A DNA stretch of 42,101 bases from Nitratireductor sp. (GCF_017794765.1 NZ_CP051236.1:2455445-2497545); one strand, 5' to 3'. Counted from the first letter of the stretch, positions 7,411 to 17,113 are shown. Notes: generated by a model from the sequence alone, not told the origin. Numbers and translations: made by a program.

Positions 7411-8172
7411 CTAGATCAGCTTCCGCTCAAAGCGGTTGTAGCGCATGGAATAGAAGGGTACGGGCGCTCCCGGCTTGAGCTCCGGATCAACCTTGAGACG
7501 CTGTTCCAGATCATCGAGGATCGTGCAGGTGATGAGCGGAACCTCGGTTTCCTTGGCTTCGGGAATGGAAAGCCATACCAGCTCCTCCAGCTCGTGGGTC
7601 GGGCCGCCATCGGGCAGTTCCACCGCCACATCGTCACGCCACGCGGCCAGAAACCGGGTGTCGAAGCGGCGCACACGACCGGGCGGCGTGATCGCACGGG
7701 CGATGTAACGCAGGCCGGAGAGCGAGGGGCAGACGCCGTTTGTGGCAAAGCCCTGCCAGTCTTTTGCCGTGGTGGAGAAAGGGCCTTTCTCGCCGATCAG
7801 CAGACCGGCTTCCTCATAGGTTTCGCGAATGGCCGACATGGCGACGGCGCGTGCCCGCGCCGGTGTCGCACGTGATCCGGTGCCGATCAGCCGGCGCTCT
7901 TCGTCAGGGTGCAGGCCCGCGGCCACGGGAATGCGGCCATCGGCGGGATCGGTACGCCCTCCCGGAAACACGAAGCGGCCGGGCATGAAAGCGTGTTTGC
8001 GATGGCGACGTCCCATCAAAACGCGCACTTCGTCACCGCTTCGGTCAAGCAGGATGAGCGTCGCCGCATCCCGTGGCCGCATGGGCTTGCCGCCGAGCGA
8101 AAAATCCTTTGCCTCAGCGCGATCGACGGCGGCCTTGTCGAGACCATCCATGCGATTGGGGCGCTCGCTCAT
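7411..8172 (-). CDS. NUDIX hydrolase, long form with divergent box
   Basis: A 253-residue protein of the NUDIX superfamily, which cleaves nucleoside diphosphates linked to another moiety. The metal-binding core RETYEEAGLL is present near residue 120, with the upstream FPGGRTDPAD. The N-terminal half of the Nudix box is not canonical: where the family has Gly and Glu before RE, this protein has Ala and Arg. Such variation is seen in larger NUDT8/NUDT19-like members (CoA or acyl-CoA pyrophosphatases), so a CoA-type substrate is possible but unproven. It is the last gene of the minus-strand topA-rnr-DUF983 group, nine bases after DUF983, and is followed by the large inverted repeat. Confidence 0.85.
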   Translation of the reverse strand: MSERPNRMDGLDKAAVDRAEAKDFSLGGKPMRPRDAATLILLDRSGDEVRVLMGRRHRKHAFMPGRFVFPGGRTDPADGRIPVAAGLHPDEERRLIGTGSRATPARARAVAMSAIRETYEEAGLLIGEKGPFSTTAKDWQGFATNGVCPSLSGLRYIARAITPPGRVRRFDTRFLAAWRDDVAVELPDGGPTHELEELVWLSIPEAKETEVPLITCTILDDLEQRLKVDPELKPGAPVPFYSMRYNRFERKLI

Positions 8173-8181
8173 GGCCTTCTC

Positions 8182-8628
8182 CTAAGAATGTTTTTCCAGT
8201 TCCGGGTGTGTGTCTGCCGGTTCGTCTTCATCGCCGAACCCGTGCATGTAATAGGCCCATTGGAGCCCGACGATCGAACCCTTGATGGGGCCGATCAGAA
8301 GGAGAGACATAATCAGCGTGACCGGCACCCAGATCGAAAGATGCACCCAGCCCGGCCAATCGGTGAACGCCTCCATCCCCATGAACGCGCCGACAACGAC
8401 GTGGCCGACGATGAAGATCACCAGATATGCGGGCAGGTCATCGGCGCGGTGATGGTGGAATTCCTCGCCGCATGCAGGGCATTTGTCCGCGGTTTTCAGA
8501 TAGGCGCGAAAAAGTTTCCCTTCGCCGCAATTGGGGCAGCGTCCCATGAAGCCGCGTTTCATGGCCTCCACAAGCGGGCGTTCAGGCTTCTTTTCAGTTG
8601 CTGCGCCGCCGTAGATATTCTCTTCCAT
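8182..8628 (-). CDS. DUF983 zinc-ribbon membrane protein
   Basis: A 148-residue protein with an N-terminal zinc-ribbon (CPNCGEGK about 34-41, CPACGEEF about 54-61) followed by two transmembrane helices (about 70-90 and 100-125). This is the DUF983 layout, and its biochemical role is unknown. Its ATG overlaps the rnr stop by one base (TAATG), so it is probably translationally coupled to ribonuclease R. An rnr-DUF983-NUDIX order fits Hyphomicrobiales genomes as I know them, which suggests but does not prove a link to RNA metabolism. Confidence 0.85.
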   Translation of the reverse strand: MEENIYGGAATEKKPERPLVEAMKRGFMGRCPNCGEGKLFRAYLKTADKCPACGEEFHHHRADDLPAYLVIFIVGHVVVGAFMGMEAFTDWPGWVHLSIWVPVTLIMSLLLIGPIKGSIVGLQWAYYMHGFGDEDEPADTHPELEKHS

Positions 8629-10952
8629 TATCGTCTCCTGCCCTGCGAGGCGCGGCGGCTCTTACCCGAGGTGCGGCCTGGGCGACCCCTGGCCTTGTGA
8701 AACGATTTCATCGACCCCGGCAGTTTCTCGGGCTTGCTCAGCATTTCAAACCGCATGGCGCCGGCCAGCGGCGCAATTTCGACGAGCCGCACCGACACGC
8801 TGTCACCAAGCTGAAAGCCGCGCCCACTGCGCTCACCCACCATGGCATGCCGTGCTTCGTCATAGATATAGTACTCGTCTCCCAGTGTGGAGACAGGCAC
8901 AAAGCCATCGGCACCGTATTGCGGCAACTGGACAAAAAGTCCCGCCTTGGCCACGCCGGAGATGCGGGCATCGAACTCTTCGCCCAGACGACCCGACAGA
9001 TGCTCGGCCACAAGCCGGTCAACCGTGTCGCGCTCGGCGGCCATGGCGCGGCGCTCCGTTGCCGAGATGAGAGCAGCCGTTTCTTCCAGCCGGGATTCCT
9101 CGTCCTGTGTCAGCCCGTCCTTGCCAAGCCCGAGAGCCGCAATCAGCGCGCGATGGACGATCAGATCCGCATAGCGGCGGATGGGCGAGGTGAAATGAGC
9201 GTAGCGACGTAGGTTCAAACCGAAATGGCCAAGGTTTTCAGGTGCGTATACTGCCTGGCTCTGCGAGCGCAGCACGACTTCGTTGACCAGTTGCTCGTGT
9301 TCCGTGTCACGCACGCGGGCGAGGATCGCGTTGAACTGGGCGGGCTTGAGCTGCGCCCCTCGCGCGAGCGAGATCTCGAAGGTGCGCAGAAATTCGCGCA
9401 GGGCTTCCTGCTTGGCAAGCGATGGGGCGTCGTGGACGCGGTAGACGAGCGCCTGACGCTTGGCCTCAAGTGTCTCGGCCGCAGCCACATTGGCCTGCAC
9501 CATGAATTCTTCGATCAATTTGTGCGCATCGAGACGCGGCGGTACGACCACGCGATCGACAGTGCCGTCCTCCTTCAGGAGGATCTTGCGCTCAGGCAGG
9601 TCGAGTTCCAGCGGCTGACGGTCATCGCGCCCGCGTTTCAGGACGGCGTAGGCCGCCCAGAGCGGCTTGAGGATGTGGTCAAGAAGCGGGCCGGTCTTGT
9701 CGTCCGGTTCCCCGTCGATGGCCTTCTGAGCCTGCTGATAGGAGAGTTTCGCCGCCGAGCGCATAATGACACGATGGAAGCTGTGGCCGACCTTCCGCCC
9801 CGACGCAGAAAAACGCATGCGTACGGCAAGCGCAGGGCGCGGTTCGCCCTCGCGCAAGGAGCACAGATCGTTGGAAATGCGCTCCGGCAGCATCGGAACG
9901 ACACGGTCCGGAAAATAGACGGAATTGCCGCGTTTCAGGGCCTCCCGGTCGAGTGCGGAACCCTGCCGCACATAATGTGCCACATCGGCAATGGCGACCG
10001 TGGCGATGAAGCCACCCGGGTTTTTCCCGTCCGGATCAGGCTCAGCCATGACCGCATCGTCGTGGTCCTTGGCGTCGGCCGGGTCGATGGTGATGAGCGG
10101 CAGGTCGCGCCAGTCTTCGCGGCCTGAAAGCGTGACGGGCTTTGCGGCTTCCGCCTCGGCGATCACCCCTTCGGGGAAGATATGTGGAATCTCGTGCGCG
10201 TGAATGGCGATCATGGAGACCGCCTTTTCGCTGGAAAGCGAACCGATGACCGAAATCACCTTGCCGCGCGCGGGGCCGTAGCGCCCGCCGGAAATGGGCT
10301 CGATCTCCACCAGATCGCCATCCTGCGCGTCGTTCAGATCGTTGCCGTCAATCACGAGTTCGCGCTGGGTGCGCTCGACGGGCTCGATGCGAAACACGCC
10401 ATCCTTCGACTTGCGGATGACGCCAAGAATGCTCTGCCGCCGCTTTTCGAAGACCTTCATCACGCGGCCCGTATAGGCGGGACCTTCACCATTATCCGTG
10501 GGGAAAACGCGGGCCAGCACGCGGTCGCCAATGCCAGCAGGCTTGCCGCCCTTTTGAGTGCGGATTTCCACGAGGGGCAGGGGGCCTTCCCCTTCATCCT
10601 GATCCTCGCGCTCGGCGGGCCTTGCCAGAAGCGCGCCGGCGGCGTCGCGCGAGAATATGTCGAGCACTACCACATGAGGCAGCGCGCCCGGACGAAGAAG
10701 GCGCTTGCGCGTTTTCTTCAAAAGTCCCTCGTCCTGAAGGTCACGCAGAATATCCTTCAGCCAGATACGGTCGCCGCCCTTGAGACCGAACGCCTTGGCG
10801 ATGTCGCGCTTCGACGTGCGATCAGGATTGTCCTTGATAAAGCGCAGCACTTCGTCGCGACTGGGCAATGCCGAACCGGACGACCCTTTGGCCGCTTGTG
10901 TGCTGGCCGACCGGGCCTTCGATTTCGACTTGCCGGAGATGCTGCGCGCCAA
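8628..10952 (-). CDS. rnr: Ribonuclease R
   Basis: RNase R is a processive 3'-5' exoribonuclease that degrades structured RNA and takes part in rRNA quality control. The 774-residue chain has an N-terminal helix-turn-helix-like region (about 30-90), cold-shock/OB domains, and the RNB catalytic domain beginning near 280 with TIDPADAKDHDDA (288-300; D290, D296, D298 and D299 are metal ligands by family knowledge). A C-terminal S1 domain follows (about 640-730; ISGVAKAGLFVQLP) and then a basic tail. The start is a TTG, four bases after the topA stop, preceded by GAGGA inside topA; no nearby ATG fits better. It forms an operon with topA upstream and DUF983 downstream. Confidence 0.93.
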   Translation of the reverse strand: MARSISGKSKSKARSASTQAAKGSSGSALPSRDEVLRFIKDNPDRTSKRDIAKAFGLKGGDRIWLKDILRDLQDEGLLKKTRKRLLRPGALPHVVVLDIFSRDAAGALLARPAEREDQDEGEGPLPLVEIRTQKGGKPAGIGDRVLARVFPTDNGEGPAYTGRVMKVFEKRRQSILGVIRKSKDGVFRIEPVERTQRELVIDGNDLNDAQDGDLVEIEPISGGRYGPARGKVISVIGSLSSEKAVSMIAIHAHEIPHIFPEGVIAEAEAAKPVTLSGREDWRDLPLITIDPADAKDHDDAVMAEPDPDGKNPGGFIATVAIADVAHYVRQGSALDREALKRGNSVYFPDRVVPMLPERISNDLCSLREGEPRPALAVRMRFSASGRKVGHSFHRVIMRSAAKLSYQQAQKAIDGEPDDKTGPLLDHILKPLWAAYAVLKRGRDDRQPLELDLPERKILLKEDGTVDRVVVPPRLDAHKLIEEFMVQANVAAAETLEAKRQALVYRVHDAPSLAKQEALREFLRTFEISLARGAQLKPAQFNAILARVRDTEHEQLVNEVVLRSQSQAVYAPENLGHFGLNLRRYAHFTSPIRRYADLIVHRALIAALGLGKDGLTQDEESRLEETAALISATERRAMAAERDTVDRLVAEHLSGRLGEEFDARISGVAKAGLFVQLPQYGADGFVPVSTLGDEYYIYDEARHAMVGERSGRGFQLGDSVSVRLVEIAPLAGAMRFEMLSKPEKLPGSMKSFHKARGRPGRTSGKSRRASQGRRR

Positions 10953-10956
10953 GGCG

Positions 10957-13578
10957 TTATTCCTCTTTCCTGGCTGCGGTCTTTTTCTTTGCCCCGGTGG
11001 TCTTCTTGGCCGTGGTCGCCTTCTTGGCCGGCGCTTTCTTCTTCGCCGCCGGCTTCTTCTTGCCGCCCTTGGATGCTTTGGCCGCGATCAGTTCGAGCGC
11101 TTCCTCGAGCGTCACGTCCATCGGGTCCTTGCCCTTGGGAAGGGTCGCGTTGACCTTGCCGTGATTGACATAGGGGCCGTAGCGCCCGTCGCGGACGGTG
11201 ATCTTGCCGCCCCCGTCGGGGTGATCGCCAAGCTCCTTGAGAGCTGTCGGCGTCGAACGTCCGCGCCCGCCCTTGGCCTGTTTCTCCGCAATCACCGTGA
11301 CGGCGCGGTTCAGCCCGATGGAGAACACATCCTCGACGCTTTCCAGATTGGCATAAGCGCCGTCATGCAGCAGGAAGGGGCCGTAGCGTCCAATGCCGGC
11401 GGAGATCATCTTGCCGGATTCAGGATGCTGGCCGACATCACGCGGCAGCGACAGAAGCGCAAGCGCCTTCTCGATGTCGATGGATTCGGGCGCCCAGCCC
11501 TTCGGCAGCCCGGCCCGCTTGGCTTCCTTGCCTTCACCACGCTGGATATAGGGACCGAACCGGCCGGAGCGCAGCGTGATCTCCTCTTCGGTGTGCGGGT
11601 CCTTGCCGAGCACCTTGTCGCCGTCGAGACCGTTTTCACCATTCTCGCCATTGCCCGCCTCCCCGAACTGGCGGGTAAACCCGCACTCGGGATAGTTGGA
11701 ACAGCCGACGAACGCACCGTGGCGACCGAGCTTGAGAGAGAGCTGGCCGCTCCCGCAGCGCGGACAGGCGCGCGGATCGCTGCCGTCTTCCTTGGCGGGG
11801 AAGGCGAGCGGGGCCAGTTCCTCGTTGAGCGCATCGAGAACATTGGTGACACGAAGTTCCTTGATCTCGTCCACATGGCCCGAGAAATCCTGCCAGAAAT
11901 CACGCAGAACCTCCTTCCATGAAAGCTGGCCATCGGAAATCTTGTCGAGCTTTTCTTCAAGATCTGCGGTGAAGTCGTATTCCACATAGCGTTCGAAGAA
12001 ATTTTCCAGAAATGCCGTGACCAGCCGGCCCTTGGCCTGCGGCATGAGCTTGCGCTTCTCGATCGTCACATAGTCACGATCCTCAAGCGTCTTGAGCGTC
12101 GCCGCATAGGTAGAGGGGCGGCCGATGCCGAGCTCTTCCATCTTCTTGATGAGCGAGGCTTCCGAATAGCGCGGCGGCGGCTCGGTCGTGTGCTTGGTGG
12201 CGTCGATCTTTTCGCGCGTCTGCATCTCGCCTTCGTGAATTTCAGGCAGGCGGCGGCTTTCCTCATCCTCGGCGTTTTCGTCCTTGTCGATTGCATAGGC
12301 GGCAAGGAAACCCTCAAACCGGATGACCGATCCGACGGCACGCAGCCCGGCATTGCGAGCCCCGTTCTCGGCAACGATCTCGACCGTCGTACGCTCAATC
12401 TCGGCAGGCTGCATCTGGCTGGCGATGGCACGTTTCCAGATTATTTCGTAGAGACGAGCCTGATCCGCATCGAGATAACGGCGCACCTGATCGGGCGTGC
12501 GGGAGAAATCCGTCGGGCGGATGGCTTCGTGCGCTTCCTGCGCATTCTTGGCCTTCACCGAATAAAAGCGCGGCTTCTCGGGCAGATAGCGCTCGCCGAA
12601 CTCGGCGCCGATCGCCTTGCGCGCCTGATCGAGCGCCTCAGGCGCCATCTGAACGCCGTCGGTACGCATATAGGTGATCAGACCTGCCGTCTCACCACCG
12701 ATGTCAATGCCTTCGTAGAGGCGCTGCGCCACCTGCATGGTGCGCGAGGCACCGAAGCCGAGACGCGAGGACGCGGCCTGTTGCAGGGTCGACGTGGTGA
12801 AGGGCGGCGCGGGGTTGCGACGCGTGGGCTTCGCCTCGACGGAGACTGCTCTGAAGGAAGCGCCCTCAAGCATCGCAGTGATGTCGTCGGCCTGCTCCTG
12901 GCTCTTGATATCGAGCTTCTGCAGTTTTTTACCGTCGATGGTCGTCAGGCGCGCTTCAAAACTCTCCTGGCGCGGCGTGGAGAGCTTTGCTGCAATCTGC
13001 CAGTAATCCTCGCGGATGAAGCGCTCGATCTCCGCCTCGCGGTCGCAGACGAGGCGCAGCGCTACCGATTGGACGCGGCCCGCCGAGCGCGCTCCAGGCA
13101 GCTTCCGCCACAGGACGGGCGAAAGTGTAAAACCAACCAGATAATCAAGTGCGCGGCGCGCAAGATAGGCATCGACGAGCGGCGCATCGAGTTCACGAGG
13201 ATGGGCCAGTGCGTCGAGCACGGCCTTCTTGGTGATGGCGTTGAAGACAACGCGCTGCACCGGCTTGTCCTTGAGAACCTTTTTCTGCCTCAGAACTTCC
13301 AGCACATGCCAGGAAATCGCCTCTCCCTCGCGGTCGGGGTCGGTGGCGAGTATCAGCGTATCGGCATCCTTCACAGCCTTGGCGATGTCGCTTAGTCGCT
13401 TGGAGGAGGGGCTGTCCACGCTCCACGACATGGCGAAATCCTCGTCAGGACGCACCGAGCCATCCTTGGGTGGAAGGTCGCGGACATGGCCGAACGAAGC
13501 CAGAACCTTGTAGTTCGAACCCAGATATTTGTTGATGGTTTTCGCCTTGGCCGGCGACTCGACGATAACGAGATCCAT
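10957..13578 (-). CDS. topA: DNA topoisomerase I (type IA)
   Basis: This enzyme relaxes negatively supercoiled DNA by transient single-strand cleavage. The 873-residue protein starts with the TOPRIM domain (VIVESPAKAKTI with Glu7; ATDPDREGE with D80, D82, E84). The catalytic tyrosine is Y303 in LITYMRTDG. A C-terminal zinc-ribbon has CPRCGSG and later CSNYPECGF, followed by further topoisomerase C-terminal repeats (for example SGRFGPYIQRG and DGRYGPYVNHG). The chain ends in a Lys/Ala-rich tail of about 40 residues, common in alphaproteobacterial TopA and likely to add DNA affinity. The ATG lies at 13578, and rnr follows with a four-base gap. Confidence 0.95.
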   Translation of the reverse strand: MDLVIVESPAKAKTINKYLGSNYKVLASFGHVRDLPPKDGSVRPDEDFAMSWSVDSPSSKRLSDIAKAVKDADTLILATDPDREGEAISWHVLEVLRQKKVLKDKPVQRVVFNAITKKAVLDALAHPRELDAPLVDAYLARRALDYLVGFTLSPVLWRKLPGARSAGRVQSVALRLVCDREAEIERFIREDYWQIAAKLSTPRQESFEARLTTIDGKKLQKLDIKSQEQADDITAMLEGASFRAVSVEAKPTRRNPAPPFTTSTLQQAASSRLGFGASRTMQVAQRLYEGIDIGGETAGLITYMRTDGVQMAPEALDQARKAIGAEFGERYLPEKPRFYSVKAKNAQEAHEAIRPTDFSRTPDQVRRYLDADQARLYEIIWKRAIASQMQPAEIERTTVEIVAENGARNAGLRAVGSVIRFEGFLAAYAIDKDENAEDEESRRLPEIHEGEMQTREKIDATKHTTEPPPRYSEASLIKKMEELGIGRPSTYAATLKTLEDRDYVTIEKRKLMPQAKGRLVTAFLENFFERYVEYDFTADLEEKLDKISDGQLSWKEVLRDFWQDFSGHVDEIKELRVTNVLDALNEELAPLAFPAKEDGSDPRACPRCGSGQLSLKLGRHGAFVGCSNYPECGFTRQFGEAGNGENGENGLDGDKVLGKDPHTEEEITLRSGRFGPYIQRGEGKEAKRAGLPKGWAPESIDIEKALALLSLPRDVGQHPESGKMISAGIGRYGPFLLHDGAYANLESVEDVFSIGLNRAVTVIAEKQAKGGRGRSTPTALKELGDHPDGGGKITVRDGRYGPYVNHGKVNATLPKGKDPMDVTLEEALELIAAKASKGGKKKPAAKKKAPAKKATTAKKTTGAKKKTAARKEE

Positions 13579-13860
13579 AAGCTTTCAGATTTCCCCGCAG
13601 GCGTCCGGCATCTGGCGGCGCCTCGCAATTTGAACGAATCCAGCCTCGTCACATGGCCGTGCTTTGCCGTGCGGTCAAGGGTCAACGGGAATTTCGTCCG
13701 CTGGAAAGGGTCTGTGGACAGTTTTTGTTTATCGTAAATTTTCCGTTTATTTGTTTATAATGGTGTGTATACTTCATCTGGGTCCTAATGGAGAATGATC
13801 GGGGACGGCGGATATCGGGCAACACCAGGGGTGCCGCGCGCTGGAAGGGAGTGTCGGCGA

Positions 13861-14091
13861 ATGGGCGAACATTGTGGTGGGGGCCGAACCGACGCACTTG
13901 ATTATATGCAGGCAATGCTCGGTCAGTTGCGAACCATGGCGCTTGCGGAGCGATGTGACCTGCTCGCATACATGATTGAGATGGCGTATCTTGAGGCCGG
14001 CGACATTATTCGCGGCGACCAGCCCTGTCGTTTTCAGGGGAATGCGAGGGGGCTAGATGTTCCCGGGAAGAAGCGAGACCGCGCTTCCTGA
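13861..14091 (+). CDS. Small conserved-type hypothetical protein, 76 aa
   Basis: A 76-residue soluble protein with a helical core (DYMQAMLGQLRTMALAER, then DLLAYMIEMAYLEAGDI). Short alphaproteobacterial proteins with a MLxxLxxMA...LAYxIEMAxxEA pattern are familiar to me, but no function is known. The ATG at 13861 has a GGAAGGGAG ribosome site about ten bases upstream; a longer reading from 13795 lacks support. The upstream region 13579-13860 is AT-rich near 13720-13775, with TATAAT-like boxes at 13756-13761 and 13768-13773, consistent with a promoter. It runs against dprA and topA, splitting the minus-strand block, and its last 39 bases overlap the 3' end of dprA. Confidence 0.65.
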   Translation: MGEHCGGGRTDALDYMQAMLGQLRTMALAERCDLLAYMIEMAYLEAGDIIRGDQPCRFQGNARGLDVPGKKRDRAS

Positions 14092-15183
14092 ATGCCGCTC
14101 AAGCCGACCGGCAAGATCAAGCTCGAGCAGAATGGTGAGAACCTGTGAGGGATGAAGGCCGGTATGGCGGATAATATCGTCTGTCAGCACGGGGGTGGGG
14201 CCCAGTGCCTGAGTGATTTTATCACGGTCGCTATCGCTGGGAGGCGGAGCCGCCGAGACAGGCGAGGGTTCTTCAAGGCTTTCTGTTCTCGGCAGCGGTT
14301 TCTCCAACAGGGGAATTATCTGCGAAACGATGTCATCGGTTTCGGTGACCAGGATCGCACCGTCTTTCAGGAGCGCATTCGTGCCGCCCGCGCGTGGATC
14401 GTAAGGTGATCCCGGTACGGCGAAGACAAGCCGTCCCATCTCTCCGGCCAGCCGAGCGCTTATGAGAGAACCGGAGCGCTTTGCCGCTTCGACCACCACA
14501 AGACCAAAGGCGAGACCCGCGACCAGGCGGTTACGGCGGGGAAAATCGCGCGCCCGCGGCACCCAGCCGAACGGCATTTCGCTCAGCACGGTTCCCCGTT
14601 CCGCAATTTCCTCAAAAAGCGTGAGATTTTCGGGCGGGTAGGGGCGATCAAGACCGCCGGCAAGCGCAGCGATGGTGCCACTGTCGAGGCTGCCCTGGTG
14701 GACCGCGGCATCGATCCCGCGGGCAAGTCCCGACGCGACGGAGAAGCCGGCCTTTCCGAGGTCGGCCGCCAGTTGCCTTGCCATCTTTATGCCGGTGAGT
14801 GATGCGTTGCGCGCTCCGACCAGTGCGATTGTCGGCCTGAGTGCAACGGAAAGATCCCCCTTCATCGCGAGCAGTGGGGGCGGCTGGTCCATACGGCGCA
14901 TTAACGGGGGATACTCAGGTTCCCCGACAGCGACGAAACTGGCGCCCAGGCGTCTTGCTTCTTCCAGTTCCCGCTCCACATCCGCGAGGGAGGCGATAAC
15001 GATACGCCGCGTCGCTCCGCCGCGAGCCGCAAGCTCCGGCAACATCTTTAGCGCGGTTTCGGCCGAACCGAAGTGATTGACGAGTTGGCGGAAAGTGACC
15101 GGGCCGACATTCTCGCTGCGTAGTAGCTGCAACCAGGCGAGGCGCTGACGGTCGCTAAGCCGAGCGCCTTCGCCAGCACTCAT
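14053..15183 (-). CDS. dprA: DNA-processing protein DprA
   Basis: DprA binds incoming single-stranded DNA during natural transformation and loads RecA. The 376-residue chain has an N-terminal helical (SAM-like) region, the Rossmann-like DprA domain with VGARNASLTG (about 125), SGLARGIDAAVHQG, FPRRNRLVAGL and VPGSPYDPRAGGTN, and a C-terminal winged-helix domain (about 315-376). I prefer ATG 15183, which overlaps the plsY stop by one base; a GTG at 15186 overlapping by four bases is possible. Many non-transformable bacteria keep dprA, so competence is not implied. It is the last gene of pyrB-pyrC'-plsY-dprA and overlaps a small opposing gene at its 3' end. Confidence 0.93.
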   Translation of the reverse strand: MSAGEGARLSDRQRLAWLQLLRSENVGPVTFRQLVNHFGSAETALKMLPELAARGGATRRIVIASLADVERELEEARRLGASFVAVGEPEYPPLMRRMDQPPPLLAMKGDLSVALRPTIALVGARNASLTGIKMARQLAADLGKAGFSVASGLARGIDAAVHQGSLDSGTIAALAGGLDRPYPPENLTLFEEIAERGTVLSEMPFGWVPRARDFPRRNRLVAGLAFGLVVVEAAKRSGSLISARLAGEMGRLVFAVPGSPYDPRAGGTNALLKDGAILVTETDDIVSQIIPLLEKPLPRTESLEEPSPVSAAPPPSDSDRDKITQALGPTPVLTDDIIRHTGLHPSQVLTILLELDLAGRLERHSGSAVSLLPGNI

Positions 15184-15797
15184 CACCCCTTGCCCCCGAT
15201 GCGTGTTTCAGTCCCCGCCATCAAACGCGATATGTTTGTGCGGTGCTTGATAAACACGATCGCGCTCATCAACACAAAGAGTTCAGCCACCTGAACATAG
15301 TCCAGCAGGTAAAGTCCGACCGGAACGGCGAGCGCGGCGACTAGCGCCGAAAGCGACGAATACCGCGTGACGAAGGCCACGGTGAGCCAGACCGCGGCGA
15401 AAATGATGGCACCCGGCCAGGCGAGCGCAATCAGGACGCCGAGATAGGTTGCCACTCCCTTGCCGCCACGGAAGCCTAGCCAGACAGGAAAGAGATGGCC
15501 GAGAAACGCGCCAAGCCCTGCCGCGATTGCCTGATCGGGGCCATAAAGACCGGCAAGCAAAACGGCAGCCGTGCCTTTGAGTGCATCGCCAAGGAGCGTA
15601 AGGGCAGCGAGTTTCTTGTTGCCTGTGCGGAGCACATTGGTTGCACCGATATTGCCCGAACCGATCTTGCGGACATCGCCAAGACCGGCGAGGCGTGTAA
15701 CGATCAAGCCGAACGGAATGGATCCGAGCAGATAACCGAACAAGAGCGCTGCGGCGAGATAGGGCAGCGCAATCTGCCAACTGATGGGATCCGGCAT
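15183..15797 (-). CDS. plsY: Acyl-phosphate:glycerol-3-phosphate acyltransferase PlsY
   Basis: An inner-membrane enzyme that makes lysophosphatidic acid from acyl-phosphate and glycerol-3-phosphate, the first step of phospholipid synthesis. The 204 residues carry about five transmembrane helices and the three PlsY motifs: [12 protein letters not shown] (about 47-58), [18 protein letters not shown] (about 100-117) and KHRTNISRL (about 184-192). The length is normal for the family. The start is ATG at 15797, 29 bases after the pyrC' stop, and the stop overlaps the dprA start, so the four genes are probably one transcript. Confidence 0.95.
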   Translation of the reverse strand: MPDPISWQIALPYLAAALLFGYLLGSIPFGLIVTRLAGLGDVRKIGSGNIGATNVLRTGNKKLAALTLLGDALKGTAAVLLAGLYGPDQAIAAGLGAFLGHLFPVWLGFRGGKGVATYLGVLIALAWPGAIIFAAVWLTVAFVTRYSSLSALVAALAVPVGLYLLDYVQVAELFVLMSAIVFIKHRTNISRLMAGTETRIGGKG

Positions 15798-15826
15798 CTG
15801 GTTCTCTCCCTCGAACCTTCTTTCGC

Positions 15827-17113
15827 TCAGGCCGTGAATACTGTGCGGCCTGCAACCATTGTTTGCAAGACCCGACCCTGCATACGTGCGCCCTCAAAGC
15901 ATGTGTTCTTCGACAGCGATCGAATGTCTGCCTCGCGTACGATCCACGGCGCGCCGAGATCCACCAGTGCAAGATCAGCGTCCGCACCCGGCTTGAGTGT
16001 GCCGCCGGGAAGCCCGAACAATCGCGCTGGTGCGGTGGACAGACACTCGATGAGGCGCATCAGTGACAGGTCGCCATTGTGATAAAGGCGCAATGATGCT
16101 GCCAGCAATGTCTCGAGACCGATGGCACCGGCTTCGGCTTCGGCAAACGGTAGGCGCTTTGTGTCCACGTCCTGCGGGTCGTGCGAGGAAACGATAATAT
16201 CGACAACCCCGGTTTTCAGTGCCTCCACCATGGCGACCCGGTCATCTTCTGTGCGCAAGGGCGGCGAAAGCCGGAAGAATGTGCGGTAATCGCCGATGTC
16301 GTTTTCGTTCAGCGTCAAATGGTTGATCGAGATGCCTGCGCTGACATCCGCTCCTTCATTCTTGGCCCGTGCGATGGCCGCTGCCGACATTGCGGTGGAG
16401 ATTTTCGCGGCGTGGTAGCGGCCTCCGGTCAGGGTGGCGAGCATCAGGTCCCGGCTGAGCGGTATGGTTTCAGCCTCGCGCGGAATGCCGGGAAGCCCGA
16501 GCCAGCTCGCGAAAAGTCCCTCATTCATCACGCCTGAGGAGGCCAGATGCGGATCCTGTGTCTCGTGGGCTATGGTAATGCCCAGATCGCGGGCGTAGGT
16601 GAGGGCACGCCGCATCACCAGTGCGTTGTCGATTGTCGAACGCCCCTCGGTAAGCATCACGGCCCCGGCTTCGTGCAAAAGCCCAAACTCCGAAAGCTCC
16701 TTTCCCGCAAACCCCTTGGTTACGGATGCAGCAGGAAACACGTTGATGGTCGCCGTATCGCGTGCGGTGCGTTTGACGAACTCCACCAGAGCCACATCGT
16801 CGATCACCGGGGAGGTATCGGGCATCATGATGACGGACGTCACGCCGCCTGCTGCTGCGGCCCGGCTTGCTGAGGCGATGGTTTCACGGTGTTCCGCGCC
16901 GGGCTCACCTATGAACACGCGCGAATCCACCAGACCGGGGATGACAGCGTGCCCCTGGCAATCGACGATTTCAGCGTTTTCAGGGGTGCCCTGATTATGG
17001 GCATCGGCACCTGCGGCAAGGATTTTGCCGTCGGCGACGATGACCGAACCGTTTTCGTCTATGTCACGCGAGGGATCGACAACACGAGCGTTCTGAAAGA
17101 CGGTCGCGCTCAT
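15827..17113 (-). CDS. pyrC: Dihydroorotase homologue, probably non-catalytic (PyrC'/PyrX type)
   Basis: A 428-residue protein with the overall fold of class I dihydroorotase (GLVD near 60, [42 protein letters not shown]). Key residues are missing. The metal-binding HxH after GLVD is R65-V-F67, the following substrate Arg is G69, the TDDG loop is shortened to TEG, the HxxH pair near 234 has Lys237, and the catalytic Asp of the TDHAPH motif is Ser310 (SSHDPQ). H183, H234, H265 and H311 remain. Such pseudo-dihydroorotases are known to pair with and stabilise aspartate carbamoyltransferase in some bacteria. Its ATG overlaps the pyrB stop by four bases. A catalytic dihydroorotase should then exist elsewhere in the genome. 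Confidence 0.88.
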   Translation of the reverse strand: MSATVFQNARVVDPSRDIDENGSVIVADGKILAAGADAHNQGTPENAEIVDCQGHAVIPGLVDSRVFIGEPGAEHRETIASASRAAAAGGVTSVIMMPDTSPVIDDVALVEFVKRTARDTATINVFPAASVTKGFAGKELSEFGLLHEAGAVMLTEGRSTIDNALVMRRALTYARDLGITIAHETQDPHLASSGVMNEGLFASWLGLPGIPREAETIPLSRDLMLATLTGGRYHAAKISTAMSAAAIARAKNEGADVSAGISINHLTLNENDIGDYRTFFRLSPPLRTEDDRVAMVEALKTGVVDIIVSSHDPQDVDTKRLPFAEAEAGAIGLETLLAASLRLYHNGDLSLMRLIECLSTAPARLFGLPGGTLKPGADADLALVDLGAPWIVREADIRSLSKNTCFEGARMQGRVLQTMVAGRTVFTA

